Shown here piece after piece: positions 15,884-22,862 of a DNA stretch of 23,549 nt. The translations under genes were made by a program, and so were the position numbers. Under the pieces are notes generated by a model that saw only the letters and a program-made list of their open reading frames with translations, was not told the DNA's origin and did not search any database. Source of the DNA: CAKZSU01 sp044223895 (GTDB lineage: Bacteria > Patescibacteriota > Microgenomatia > UBA10105 > UBA927); the NCBI GenBank assembly GCA_044223895.1, contig JBGALL010000023.1:1-23549 (forward strand), given 5' to 3'. Position 1 is the stretch's first letter. The number at the start of each line of letters is the position of its first letter.

Positions 15884-16300
15884 TTATGAATGATGAGCAT
15901 CTTTGCGTATTACTTTGGCGTGGACTACTTTTACTTTTCGCACACACCATTCAGCTAACCATCGAATAGAATGTTTGATACTTTCTTTTAATGCTTTCGC
16001 TATCTGTTCATCTGTTAGTGGCAATTGTATAGCCGGTGCGTGGTGGACAGGAACTGGAACATTGGCCCCAACTGCTTGCACACCTGCTTGCTGCAACTGA
16101 GGTGGCAAGGGTACCGTTTGTGGAGTAACTTTTACTCCTACAGACTCAATTTCTTTTGGTAATTGGATTTCCTGTCCTACCCCCTTTAAAGGTGATTCCA
16201 TCGCGGGAATAATTTCTCCCTCTTTCCCGTTGAAAGAAAACGTCGGAGGTTGAATTGTTGGCTGATCGTTAGTATTAGTAATTTGAGGCAGATCATTCAT
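15884..16300 (-). CDS. Small Pro/Gln-rich protein with basic C-terminal helix
   Basis: 138 residues, not recognised. Residues 1-90 are low in complexity and rich in Pro, Gln, Val and Thr, so probably disordered. The last 45 residues (DEQIAKALKESIKHSIRWLAEW, then CVRKVKVVHAKVIRK) look like one or two amphipathic, strongly basic helices that could lie on a membrane or bind the ATPase encoded next. It is first in the operon with the TraD-like ATPase and the ATP-grasp ligase. AGGG lies 10 bases before the ATG, one of the few recognisable SD sequences in the window. It may be an adaptor or a substrate of the ATPase, judged only by position. Confidence 0.65.
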   Translation of the reverse strand: MNDLPQITNTNDQPTIQPPTFSFNGKEGEIIPAMESPLKGVGQEIQLPKEIESVGVKVTPQTVPLPPQLQQAGVQAVGANVPVPVHHAPAIQLPLTDEQIAKALKESIKHSIRWLAEWCVRKVKVVHAKVIRKDAHHS

Positions 16301-16346
16301 GAATAGACATCCCTAATAATAACATATTTTCATTTACTATAGAGAA

Positions 16347-17663
16347 TTAACAGGTCTTCCCCTGGCCACATTTCGGACATTCACTTATACCCTTCCCTAC
16401 AACGATGACATGATTACAATTCCCTTTTTCTCCAGGACAATGGAAATGAGGCTCTTGTCCACTACAGCGACACAAACCTGGATCGTTTAAATAATCAGTC
16501 ATCTGCATACCAAACTTGGCCACTGTAGTATCAAACATTTGTGTGAAGGTATCTTCTGGGAATAAAACAGTTTCAAACAAATCATTGACTAAAAATCCAG
16601 CAGACATACCACATCCTGAACCAACTCCTCTGACTTTTTTTCTTCCCCAGTAGTCAATATCTACATCTATCTGTTGTAAAGGGATGGCTATACTGTTATG
16701 GAAAATTTCATTGGGAAAAATAGACTGGACAGTTCCTCCTTTTTCAAATTGCATATATAAATGATCACCATAATTTAAAATAGCATTAAAGGCGATACTT
16801 ACTTCATTCCAATCCACATACGGCTGAGAGACTCGGTCAATATAGCGCGAGATCAATGACTTCATTTCCCTGGTCATGATGGATGTTTTAAAATCTTTAT
16901 CTTTCATAGAATCAGGATTGCCTCCAAATTTATTTTCAAAAATTGAATCAGAACTTTCTAATGAATATTTGGGTGGAAGAGCAATTGGATGAGATAAAAA
17001 CCAAGCATCAGCAGCTACATCTTCAGAGCCTTGAAAGTAGTTCTGATTAAATTCCCGCATTTTATCCGCATATTCCCCGTATGTACAAGTTGTGGTATAG
17101 CGGGTTGCTTTAATGTAACGTTCGGAGGTTAAAGGGTCATGTATAGGCTCTAAGATGTCAATAAAATTCTTGGGATAGTTTGTTTTTTCGATGACTCCAG
17201 GGGGAGAGATAAGCAAAACTTTCTCTCCGCAGTGTAAGCTAGCTAAGAGACGTTGTTGTTCCAAAAATCCTTCGTATTCTTTTTGTTCACGTTCCTGTTC
17301 TTGTGACCCTTGTACTTTACGTATGGCTACTCCTTGCAAGTAGATATCTTGTAATGGTTGGGTGTTGGAATACTCAGGATATAGAATATTTTCGATAGTG
17401 TTAATCCTAAATGTACTGGATACAACATCATATCGTTCTCGTAAGTTTGTCTCCAATTGCCTTTCAACCATTAAACGGTATTTTTCTCTGGATTCTATCT
17501 TTGATAAATTGTAGCGATCATATACTGGATTATAAGCAAGGACGAGTGTTTCTTGTCGATATGGTTGTAGTCCTAAAGTTGCATTAAATTCACGCTGAAG
17601 AGTGTCTATATACTGTAGATTTTCATCTATAGCAAATGGTCGGATGATTGCTTCTTTTCCCAT
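16347..17663 (-). CDS. Unrecognised Cys-rich protein under cobalamin-riboswitch control
   Basis: 438 residues with no family I can name. It is soluble, with no signal or membrane helix. The middle part (GEKVLLISPPGVIEKTNYP, later VRGVGSGCGMSAGFLVNDLF) is globular. The last 41 residues hold Cys398, 400, 409, 416, 429, 432 and 438 with His406, 408 and 418. The end CPKCG is a zinc-ribbon knuckle, so one or two metal sites are likely. The ATG touches the T-tract of the terminator at 17664-17690, which follows a cobalamin aptamer, and PduO adenosyltransferase is the gene upstream. Riboswitch control means expression should fall when cobalamin is plentiful. That fits a B12-sparing enzyme or a cobalamin acquisition or handling protein; the choice is open. 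Confidence 0.8.
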   Translation of the reverse strand: MGKEAIIRPFAIDENLQYIDTLQREFNATLGLQPYRQETLVLAYNPVYDRYNLSKIESREKYRLMVERQLETNLRERYDVVSSTFRINTIENILYPEYSNTQPLQDIYLQGVAIRKVQGSQEQEREQKEYEGFLEQQRLLASLHCGEKVLLISPPGVIEKTNYPKNFIDILEPIHDPLTSERYIKATRYTTTCTYGEYADKMREFNQNYFQGSEDVAADAWFLSHPIALPPKYSLESSDSIFENKFGGNPDSMKDKDFKTSIMTREMKSLISRYIDRVSQPYVDWNEVSIAFNAILNYGDHLYMQFEKGGTVQSIFPNEIFHNSIAIPLQQIDVDIDYWGRKKVRGVGSGCGMSAGFLVNDLFETVLFPEDTFTQMFDTTVAKFGMQMTDYLNDPGLCRCSGQEPHFHCPGEKGNCNHVIVVGKGISECPKCGQGKTC

Positions 17664-17690
17664 AAAAAAACCTTCTCATTCCGAGAAGGT
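17664..17690 (-). terminator. Riboswitch-linked terminator / SD-sequestering hairpin
   Basis: On the minus strand ACCTTCTC, loop GGAAT, GAGAAGGT and a run of seven T, directly followed by the ATG at 17663. The 8-bp stem plus T-tract is a clear intrinsic terminator. Its 3' arm contains AGAAGG, the only SD-like sequence, 7 bases from the ATG. Folding would therefore stop transcription and hide the ribosome site at once. Confidence 0.88.
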
Positions 17691-17760
17691 AGATTCATTC
17701 AAGATCTTTACTCACCAGCAGCATAGACAATCGATATTGCCCAACCACTGAGTGTAATAA

Positions 17761-17871
17761 AGAGTAATGTTTCCTGCTCGGGATTTTTACAGAAGAGTTC
17801 CTGACTTTCCCGACATAGTCGGGATTACAGTTGCGGCACAGCCCTTGATTTTCACAAGGTTCCTCTACTCT
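17761..17871 (-). ncRNA. Cobalamin riboswitch aptamer
   Basis: The minus strand carries the hallmark core of B12 aptamers: GGAACCTTGTGAAAATC, then GGGCTGTGCCGCAACTGTAA (consensus GCTGxCCCGCAACTGTA), a TCCCGAC/GTCGGGA hairpin, and AGTCAGGAAC (consensus GxCAGGA). AGAGTA at 17866-17871 pairs with TACTCT at 17761-17766 to close the aptamer. Downstream (17691-17760), GGCAAT-ATCG-ATTGTC forms a hairpin enclosed by ACTCA/TGAGT, possibly the L13 kissing partner or an antiterminator piece. The terminator follows. It lies between pduO and the Cys-rich gene; read-through from pduO is likely because no good separate promoter is visible. Confidence 0.92.
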
Positions 17872-17880
17872 GTAGATCTA

Positions 17881-18432
17881 TTATTTTTTTACTTTACGAG
17901 GTATTCCAATCCATAAAGTATCAGCAATACCTGCATTCATGTTTATAAACCTGGCTAACACAAAAAACAAGTCTGATAATCGGTTGAAATATTGAAGAAT
18001 TATCTGTTCTTCACTATCCGACTCAGCAAAGAACTTCACCAATCTACGCTCCACATTTCTGGTCATGGTTCTTGCGATATGGGTATGAGCTGCCAGAGAT
18101 GTTCCCCCTGGCAGAATAAAATTTTCTAAAGGTGGCAATTGATCGTCCATCGCATCGATTTCAACTTCCATTTCAGTAACCCTGGTTATTAAGGGAGAAA
18201 GGTCTGCTTTCCACCCAGATAATCTTCCCTCGATAAGGTGTAAATCAGCCTGGATTTTTAGTAAGAAGTCTTTTTTTTCGGGTTGAGTAATTTCAGCAAT
18301 CAATAATCCAACCCAGCTATTCAACTCATCTACCTCCCCGTATGCTTCAACGATTGGATCTGCTTTGGATATACGTTTCCCTCCAAACAGTGAGGTTTCT
18401 CCCTTATCGCCTGTTTTTGTGTAAATTGACAT
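17881..18432 (-). CDS. pduO: PduO-type ATP:cob(I)alamin adenosyltransferase
   Basis: 183 residues that match PduO-type adenosyltransferases along the full length. The N-terminus SIYTKTGDKGETSLFGGKR is the ATP-binding loop, VEAYGEVDELNSWVGL follows, and RTMTRNVERRL and FNRLSDLFFVLARF are the conserved helical parts lining the corrin pocket. It turns cob(I)alamin into adenosylcobalamin, the cofactor of class II ribonucleotide reductase and B12-dependent mutases. None of those enzymes is in this window. The ATG coincides with the predicted transcription start (TTGAAC, 18-base spacer, TATAGA), so the mRNA is probably leaderless. The transcript runs into a cobalamin riboswitch 10 bases after the stop, so pduO itself is not under that switch. 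Confidence 0.96.
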   Translation of the reverse strand: MSIYTKTGDKGETSLFGGKRISKADPIVEAYGEVDELNSWVGLLIAEITQPEKKDFLLKIQADLHLIEGRLSGWKADLSPLITRVTEMEVEIDAMDDQLPPLENFILPGGTSLAAHTHIARTMTRNVERRLVKFFAESDSEEQIILQYFNRLSDLFFVLARFINMNAGIADTLWIGIPRKVKK

Positions 18433-18437
18433 AATTT

Positions 18438-18467
18438 TCTATACCACATTAAACGGAAAAGGTTCAA
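18438..18467 (-). promoter_or_regulatory. Promoter of pduO, leaderless
   Basis: Minus-strand TTGAAC (18462-18467), 18-base spacer, TATAGA (18438-18443), then 5 bases to the ATG at 18432. Transcription would begin at or next to the A of the start codon. The rest of 18468-18687, up to the next gene on the plus strand, shows no gene or RNA I can support. Confidence 0.6.
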
Positions 18468-18687
18468 CTTGATAATATATTTTACCGATACGACGATCTG
18501 AAATATGAATACATGGTTTCGATATGGTATAGTATTGTAAATATCTTGAAATACACAACGACTAACTGTCTTTTTATCAAGATTAAGACCTAAACGAATC
18601 TATGGCACACATTTTTACACTTTGTATTACTATTCTTCCTTCTTCACCCTGATTGGATTTCATTTAGCGAACTTCCCTTTCATTTGT

Positions 18688-19749
18688 ATGATCAATTATT
18701 ATCAACCATTTCTGTTGCCTTTTTTAACCACTAAGCCGTATAAACTTCCTAAAGGAATACGGAGACATTATTATTTCTCCTGGGAAGATGGGCTGTGGGA
18801 TCTATTACAACAAAAGAATATTCCCAAAGGATCAGCAATTTTAATTCCTGATTTTTATTGTATGGATGTTGTCGAAAATATTAAGAATCATGGATACCGA
18901 CCTGTTTTTTATCCCCTGAATAAACAACTACAAATACCTACCGATTCGTTTATTCAAATACTCAAGAAAGAAAAACCTTTATTAATAATAATCTTTCATG
19001 CCTGTGGTATTACCTCCAACCTTATAAAAGATCACACGTGGACGAGGCAGATGAAAAAAGAAACTATTATCTTAGAGGATTGCGTTCACCGATTATTAGA
19101 TCCATCAGATATTGATCTTATCCACCCTAATCATATAGTTATGGATAGTTTGAGAAAAGATTCTCCCTTACCAGGCTCGTTTATCTATGGTTCAAATAGG
19201 TTTCTCACTTACCAGCCGAATACCCATATTTTTACTATCTATTTCTGGTTATCAGCCTTTTATTTTTTACTATTCAAACTAACACTCACGACGAGCTTTA
19301 TTCTAAACAATCCCCAATTAACGAAATATGCCCATGAAGTTGTCCTCAAAAATCATGATGATATTATTGGTGATAGTCTCTATTCGCATGCGGGAATACC
19401 TGGTATTCCGTTACTTCACAGATTTATAGATTTTAAAAAGGTAAAACAAACCAAACAAAGACAGGTTCAGCTTTATAAAGATTTACTAAAGGAACGGAAT
19501 CCACTGTATCAGTTCACTATTGATCGAAAAGATTTTCAACATCTCCATGTATTTCCCTTGGGTGTTACTTCCCCAGTGTCTCGACAATTTATCGATTATC
19601 TTCATCAGAAAGGTATTGTCATTTGGAATAAATTTCCAGATTGCCCATGGAGTCAAAGACACTCAGTCTTGTTTTTACCATTGGGTTTCCATATCACAGA
19701 TTTGGAGATTAAAACCACATTAAATGTTATTGTTTCATATGGTTTGTAA
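18688..19749 (+). CDS. PLP-fold (DegT/aminotransferase-like) protein with a hydrophobic insert
   Basis: 353 residues from the ATG at 18688; the frame is open to a TTG at 18622, but that N-terminus looks random. The pattern is that of fold type I PLP enzymes: ILIPDFYC (about 53) for the substrate loop, IIIFHACGIT (about 102) for the strand before the ring-stacking site, LEDCVHRL (about 129) with the Asp that contacts the pyridine nitrogen, and DSLRKDSPLPGS, whose Lys157 is the likely PLP lysine. Just after it (about 179-206) is a very hydrophobic stretch (FTIYFWLSAFYFLLFKLTLT) long enough to cross or lie in a membrane, unusual in this fold. It may act on nucleotide sugars or lipid-linked substrates, but this is uncertain. 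The lamin-tail gene follows 61 bases later. Confidence 0.65.
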   Translation: MINYYQPFLLPFLTTKPYKLPKGIRRHYYFSWEDGLWDLLQQKNIPKGSAILIPDFYCMDVVENIKNHGYRPVFYPLNKQLQIPTDSFIQILKKEKPLLIIIFHACGITSNLIKDHTWTRQMKKETIILEDCVHRLLDPSDIDLIHPNHIVMDSLRKDSPLPGSFIYGSNRFLTYQPNTHIFTIYFWLSAFYFLLFKLTLTTSFILNNPQLTKYAHEVVLKNHDDIIGDSLYSHAGIPGIPLLHRFIDFKKVKQTKQRQVQLYKDLLKERNPLYQFTIDRKDFQHLHVFPLGVTSPVSRQFIDYLHQKGIVIWNKFPDCPWSQRHSVLFLPLGFHITDLEIKTTLNVIVSYGL

Positions 19750-19774
19750 TTAAAAATGATAGTAAAGGTTCTAG

Positions 19775-19803
19775 TTGACGATTACTATCCAAATTTCTAG
19801 GAT
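19775..19803 (+). promoter_or_regulatory. Promoter of the lamin-tail gene, likely leaderless
   Basis: TTGACG (19775-19780), 17-base spacer, TAGGAT (19798-19803), then 7 bases to the ATG at 19811. The TTG at 19775 that could be taken as a start codon is the -35 box here. The same AGGA could instead act as an SD 8 bases from the ATG, so leaderless and SD-led readings compete. Confidence 0.55.
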
Positions 19804-19810
19804 TGAAGAG

Positions 19811-20797
19811 ATGAGATCTCCTGCCCAATATTTCTTAGTCATCATTTCAACCTTTCTGTTTGTTATAACTCTACTATTTACAAAATTTCAAACCCAAAAA
19901 GTTTTTTCGGTATCTCCTAATATTGTTATCTCTGAAATTCAAGTCAGATCAGTAATCGATGCAGATGATGAATTCGTAGAGCTATATAACCCTTCTGGGG
20001 AAAGTATAAATATTTCAGGATGGAAACTAACCAAACGAACCCAGTCAGGAACGCAAACTAATTTAGTAGCCAGCTTGTCAGGATATATATCTCCAAAAGG
20101 ATTTTTTTTGATTACCTCTCAAGCATCACTTTCATCTCCCTCCGCTGATCAGCTATATTCGACAACACAGAGAATAGCAGCAGATAACACCGTAACGCTT
20201 ATAGCGGAAGATGGAATAAGTGTCGTCGACAGTGTAGGTTTAGGAGCAGCTTCAGCAAGTGAAACAGCCACCGTTGCAAACCCAGTAAATAGTGGGAGTA
20301 TCGAAAGAAAAGCTCAAAGCTCTTCAACATCCATATCTATGGCTGTTGGCGGTATAGATTCTTTATTAGGAAATGGCTGGGATAGTGATAACAACAGTTT
20401 AGATTTTGTTCAAAGAACAGTAAGCCAACCACAAAACAGCTACTCGCTGATAGAACCAGCGGTTATTCCCACTCCAACAGAAACAAATACACCTACGCCT
20501 ACCTCAACCCCTTCTGATACCCCTACTCCCTCTATGACTCCTTTACCTACAGCAACTCTTACCTCAACCCCTTCTAGTACCCCTACTCCCTCTATGACTC
20601 CTTTACCTACAGCAACTCCTACCTCTACCCCTTCTAATACCCCTACTCCCTCTATGACTCCTTCGCCAACAACTGCTCCGTCCCCCTATCCATTTCCTAT
20701 GTTCAAATTAGTCTGCACAGTCACAGAAAAAAATATTTATCTTCCCCTGGGAATTCTTCATCTTAGGATCCCAATGTGTAGATTAATGAGCTTGTAA
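19811..20797 (+). CDS. Secreted lamin-tail-domain protein with Thr/Pro-rich stalk
   Basis: 328 residues from the ATG at 19811. A hydrophobic N-terminal signal or anchor (about 6-24) is followed by one lamin-tail domain (about 38-150): VISEIQ, DDEFVELYNPSGESINISGWKL, and GFFLITSQ. This is an Ig-like fold found in surface and secreted proteins of many bacteria. GWDSDNNSLDFVQRTVSQPQNS ends the domain. A Thr/Pro/Ser stalk of about 75 residues built from a 20-residue repeat comes next. The last 30 residues (MFKLVCT ... RIPMCRL) are hydrophobic with two Cys and have no LPxTG motif. The other frames are closed there, so the end is not a frameshift. A role at the cell surface is likely; the partner is unknown. 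Confidence 0.85.
   Translation: MRSPAQYFLVIISTFLFVITLLFTKFQTQKVFSVSPNIVISEIQVRSVIDADDEFVELYNPSGESINISGWKLTKRTQSGTQTNLVASLSGYISPKGFFLITSQASLSSPSADQLYSTTQRIAADNTVTLIAEDGISVVDSVGLGAASASETATVANPVNSGSIERKAQSSSTSISMAVGGIDSLLGNGWDSDNNSLDFVQRTVSQPQNSYSLIEPAVIPTPTETNTPTPTSTPSDTPTPSMTPLPTATLTSTPSSTPTPSMTPLPTATPTSTPSNTPTPSMTPSPTTAPSPYPFPMFKLVCTVTEKNIYLPLGILHLRIPMCRLMSL
20501..20662 (+). repeat. 60-bp tandem repeat coding the Thr/Pro-rich stalk
   Basis: Units 20501-20560, 20561-20620 and 20621-20662 (third partly diverged) repeat at exactly 60 bases with very few differences, for example TCTGAT, TCTAGT and TCTAAT at the same place. Each codes a 20-residue block beginning TSTPS. The period keeps the frame, so copy number can change without breaking the protein. 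Confidence 0.9.
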
Positions 20798-20852
20798 ACG
20801 GAGGCGATTAGTTCTCTACACAGAAGCTAGTACAATCGAAGATTATCGGGAA

Positions 20853-21422
20853 TCACTCTTGAGTAAACTGTTCATTTAATGTCTGACGGATGCTTGTCCA
20901 CCACGCTTGTGAATCGGTTGTTCTAATTTTTTCCGCTAATTCTAGACTCTCCGCCATACGTAATCGTTTAGCATTGCCATCAAACCATTCTTGCGTATGT
21001 TTATGTCCTCGTTCTGTTAATAATTTTAGCTCTACTAAAAAAGCAAGAATGTTGGCTTCATATACAATCCTCGATTCGAGGCTTTCCTTCTCTTCATACG
21101 TTTCTAAGGTGTGTAATAAATCACTATCAATTGATTGAAATATATCTGTATTCGCTCTATCTTCATGACGGGTTATATAAAATTTAGCTAATTTATCTAC
21201 TTCTCCGGTTCTAGCTTCATGAAAATCATGAAAAATTGCCATGGTCAGGACAATCTCAATATTAGCTTTTTTTTGTTTTCCCAAAAAATAAGCTATTACT
21301 GCAGTCATAAAACTATGTTCTCCAACTCCTTCTTCATGGCCGCCAAGGATCTGCCACCCTGTTCTACGAAGGCGTTTCACTACGGCTGCTTCAAAAATAA
21401 TATGAATAAGCTGATCATTCAT
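20853..21422 (-). CDS. HD-domain hydrolase (YfbR/COG1896-like)
   Basis: 189 residues, all helical, of the HD superfamily. His36 (GVGEHSF), His65-Asp66 (IFHDFHEARTGEV) and the second half with YEANILAFLVELK match YfbR-like deoxynucleoside 5'-monophosphatases, where the last metal ligand is usually an Asp in DAD. Here that spot reads EAN, so the metal site may differ. The family trims dNMPs or other small phosphate esters in the cytoplasm. It is the third gene of the sortase operon, 8 bases after the cohesin-like gene. Its link with surface proteins is probably only one of shared transcription. It converges on the lamin-tail gene. Confidence 0.85.
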   Translation of the reverse strand: MNDQLIHIIFEAAVVKRLRRTGWQILGGHEEGVGEHSFMTAVIAYFLGKQKKANIEIVLTMAIFHDFHEARTGEVDKLAKFYITRHEDRANTDIFQSIDSDLLHTLETYEEKESLESRIVYEANILAFLVELKLLTERGHKHTQEWFDGNAKRLRMAESLELAEKIRTTDSQAWWTSIRQTLNEQFTQE

Positions 21423-21430
21423 AACAGTCT

Positions 21431-22024
21431 CTAATCAATGTGAATAATAACATCTTGGGTAGAAGATAAGATATCTGGAGCCTCTCCTGTCTCCGGATCA
21501 CGAGCAGTGAAAAGTTGAGTTTTTTCCTCACCATCATGAATCAGCCGTACAGCAGCATCACTACTTTCCCCAGTAACCCTCAAAAAAACAGTAGCAATAG
21601 TTTTTTCTTCTGGTAACTGAATAGCGTCATATCCACTCTGAGTGTCCACAAATAAGGAAAAAACGCTTTTTCCTGGCTCTAACTTAGATAGATTTAAAAC
21701 AGGAAAAATATTCTCATTACGGATATTTTTTTCGTCTAGAATAAATTGATTCGGATCATAGGAAAGAACAATCTGCGATTCAACCACCGGTTGACCATTC
21801 GTTTTTGCTGAAATATATACTGGTAATAAGTCTCCTTTTTTAAGATGATCTTTGCCAATTCCCAACCGTATAAATGGTGATAATGGCGGTAATACGGGTA
21901 ACATTTTTTCCTCAGCAGCTTTTGATCGTACATCTGCTGACTCTCTGGTTACCAACAAGGAAGAAATAGGGATTATCACAAGTAATCCCAACATAAATAG
22001 AAAGAACAAAATTTGCCGTTTCAT
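21431..22024 (-). CDS. Membrane-anchored cohesin-like domain protein
   Basis: 197 residues. A signal/anchor helix lies at about 4-24, then RESADVRSKAAEE, a junction seen in many CPR surface proteins. One beta-sandwich domain (about 55-197) resembles cohesins: GDLLPVYISAKTNGQPVVESQIVLSYDPNQF is the typical first half, and IATVFLRVTGESSDAAVRL the later strands. Cohesin-type domains bind dockerins or act as general adhesion modules; no dockerin is visible here. AAGGG lies 9 bases before the ATG and within the end of the sortase gene, whose stop is 6 bases upstream. Being co-transcribed with the sortase, it could sit at the cell surface with sortase substrates, but it has no sorting signal itself. 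Confidence 0.78.
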   Translation of the reverse strand: MKRQILFFLFMLGLLVIIPISSLLVTRESADVRSKAAEEKMLPVLPPLSPFIRLGIGKDHLKKGDLLPVYISAKTNGQPVVESQIVLSYDPNQFILDEKNIRNENIFPVLNLSKLEPGKSVFSLFVDTQSGYDAIQLPEEKTIATVFLRVTGESSDAAVRLIHDGEEKTQLFTARDPETGEAPDILSSTQDVIIHID

Positions 22025-22030
22025 AGGAAT

Positions 22031-22810
22031 TTACCCTTCTTTAAGCGATGTGTAGACAACAATTCTCTGATTATAATTTTTCTGAATAGCATTCCAAATA
22101 CCTCCACAAGTAATCAGATTCAGATTCTTCCCTGGTTTAGTATGAAAAACATACTCAGCAGGAAAGGCATTGTAGGCAACAATATCTACCTTTTCGACAA
22201 TAAATATTTTTTTGCTTCCATCTTGAGCAAGGATTTCAACTTCATCTTTGGGCATTAATTTTTTTAAATTAAAAAACACCGCAGGTTTTCCTGATGGGGT
22301 GTCATAGTGTCCATCGATAACAGCATTACCATCCTCCCCTGGTTTAGCACCATACACATACCAAGCGGCATTCGCAGCGTTTTTAGGAACGTCCATCTCA
22401 TACGTTTTGGTCTGTCCTACTTGCTCTATCGAAGCATGAACATTTATTTTGGGAATATTTATTTCTATAGGAACTCGGTCTTCTGGGACAGGAGTCGGTG
22501 TGGGAATCTCTGCCAGGGTGGGTTCAATAACAACCCCATTCTCTGGAGTTGGGGTAACATTCGGAACTGCTTTCGAGGTATTGTCCACTATCGATTCAGC
22601 AATAGTTGATGCGAAATATCTCCTATATAAACGTGGTATCGTAAAATAGCTTATTGCGGTATACCACAAGAGAAACATCAAAACTGTTTGCCATAAATGT
22701 TCAGCCGCGTAGATATGAGCCTTCTGAGGAAAACGTCCATATTCTGCTAAATACCCTTGCAGAGATGGGCTTGGAAGTAGTTTGGGTTCTGATGTATATA
22801 TCGGATCCAT
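22031..22810 (-). CDS. Sortase family transpeptidase
   Basis: 259 residues. A cytoplasmic N-terminus, a membrane helix at about 40-58, and a Thr/Pro-rich linker (about 84-112) lead to a sortase domain of about 145 residues. The catalytic triad is visible: His168 (VIDGHYDT), Cys235 (LITCGG) and Arg249 (NQRIVVYT). IPKINVHASIEQ is the usual first strand. Class cannot be fixed, but the short domain and LITCGG resemble classes E/F. Sortases cut a C-terminal sorting signal and attach the protein to the envelope. No clear LPxTG-type substrate is encoded in the window. First gene of the operon; TAGTAT ends 7 bases before the ATG. Confidence 0.92.
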   Translation of the reverse strand: MDPIYTSEPKLLPSPSLQGYLAEYGRFPQKAHIYAAEHLWQTVLMFLLWYTAISYFTIPRLYRRYFASTIAESIVDNTSKAVPNVTPTPENGVVIEPTLAEIPTPTPVPEDRVPIEINIPKINVHASIEQVGQTKTYEMDVPKNAANAAWYVYGAKPGEDGNAVIDGHYDTPSGKPAVFFNLKKLMPKDEVEILAQDGSKKIFIVEKVDIVAYNAFPAEYVFHTKPGKNLNLITCGGIWNAIQKNYNQRIVVYTSLKEG

Positions 22811-22862
22811 TATCTATATACTATCAAATTCTTTTCGAAGGTAAAATTCTAGAATATTTGTG

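Noticed and set aside
20501..20662. CRISPR-like repeat array
   Set aside because: The 60-base units are contiguous with no spacers and code a Thr/Pro-rich stalk in frame.
20690..20797. Frameshift at the end of the lamin-tail gene
   Set aside because: Both other frames meet stops shortly afterwards and give no better continuation.
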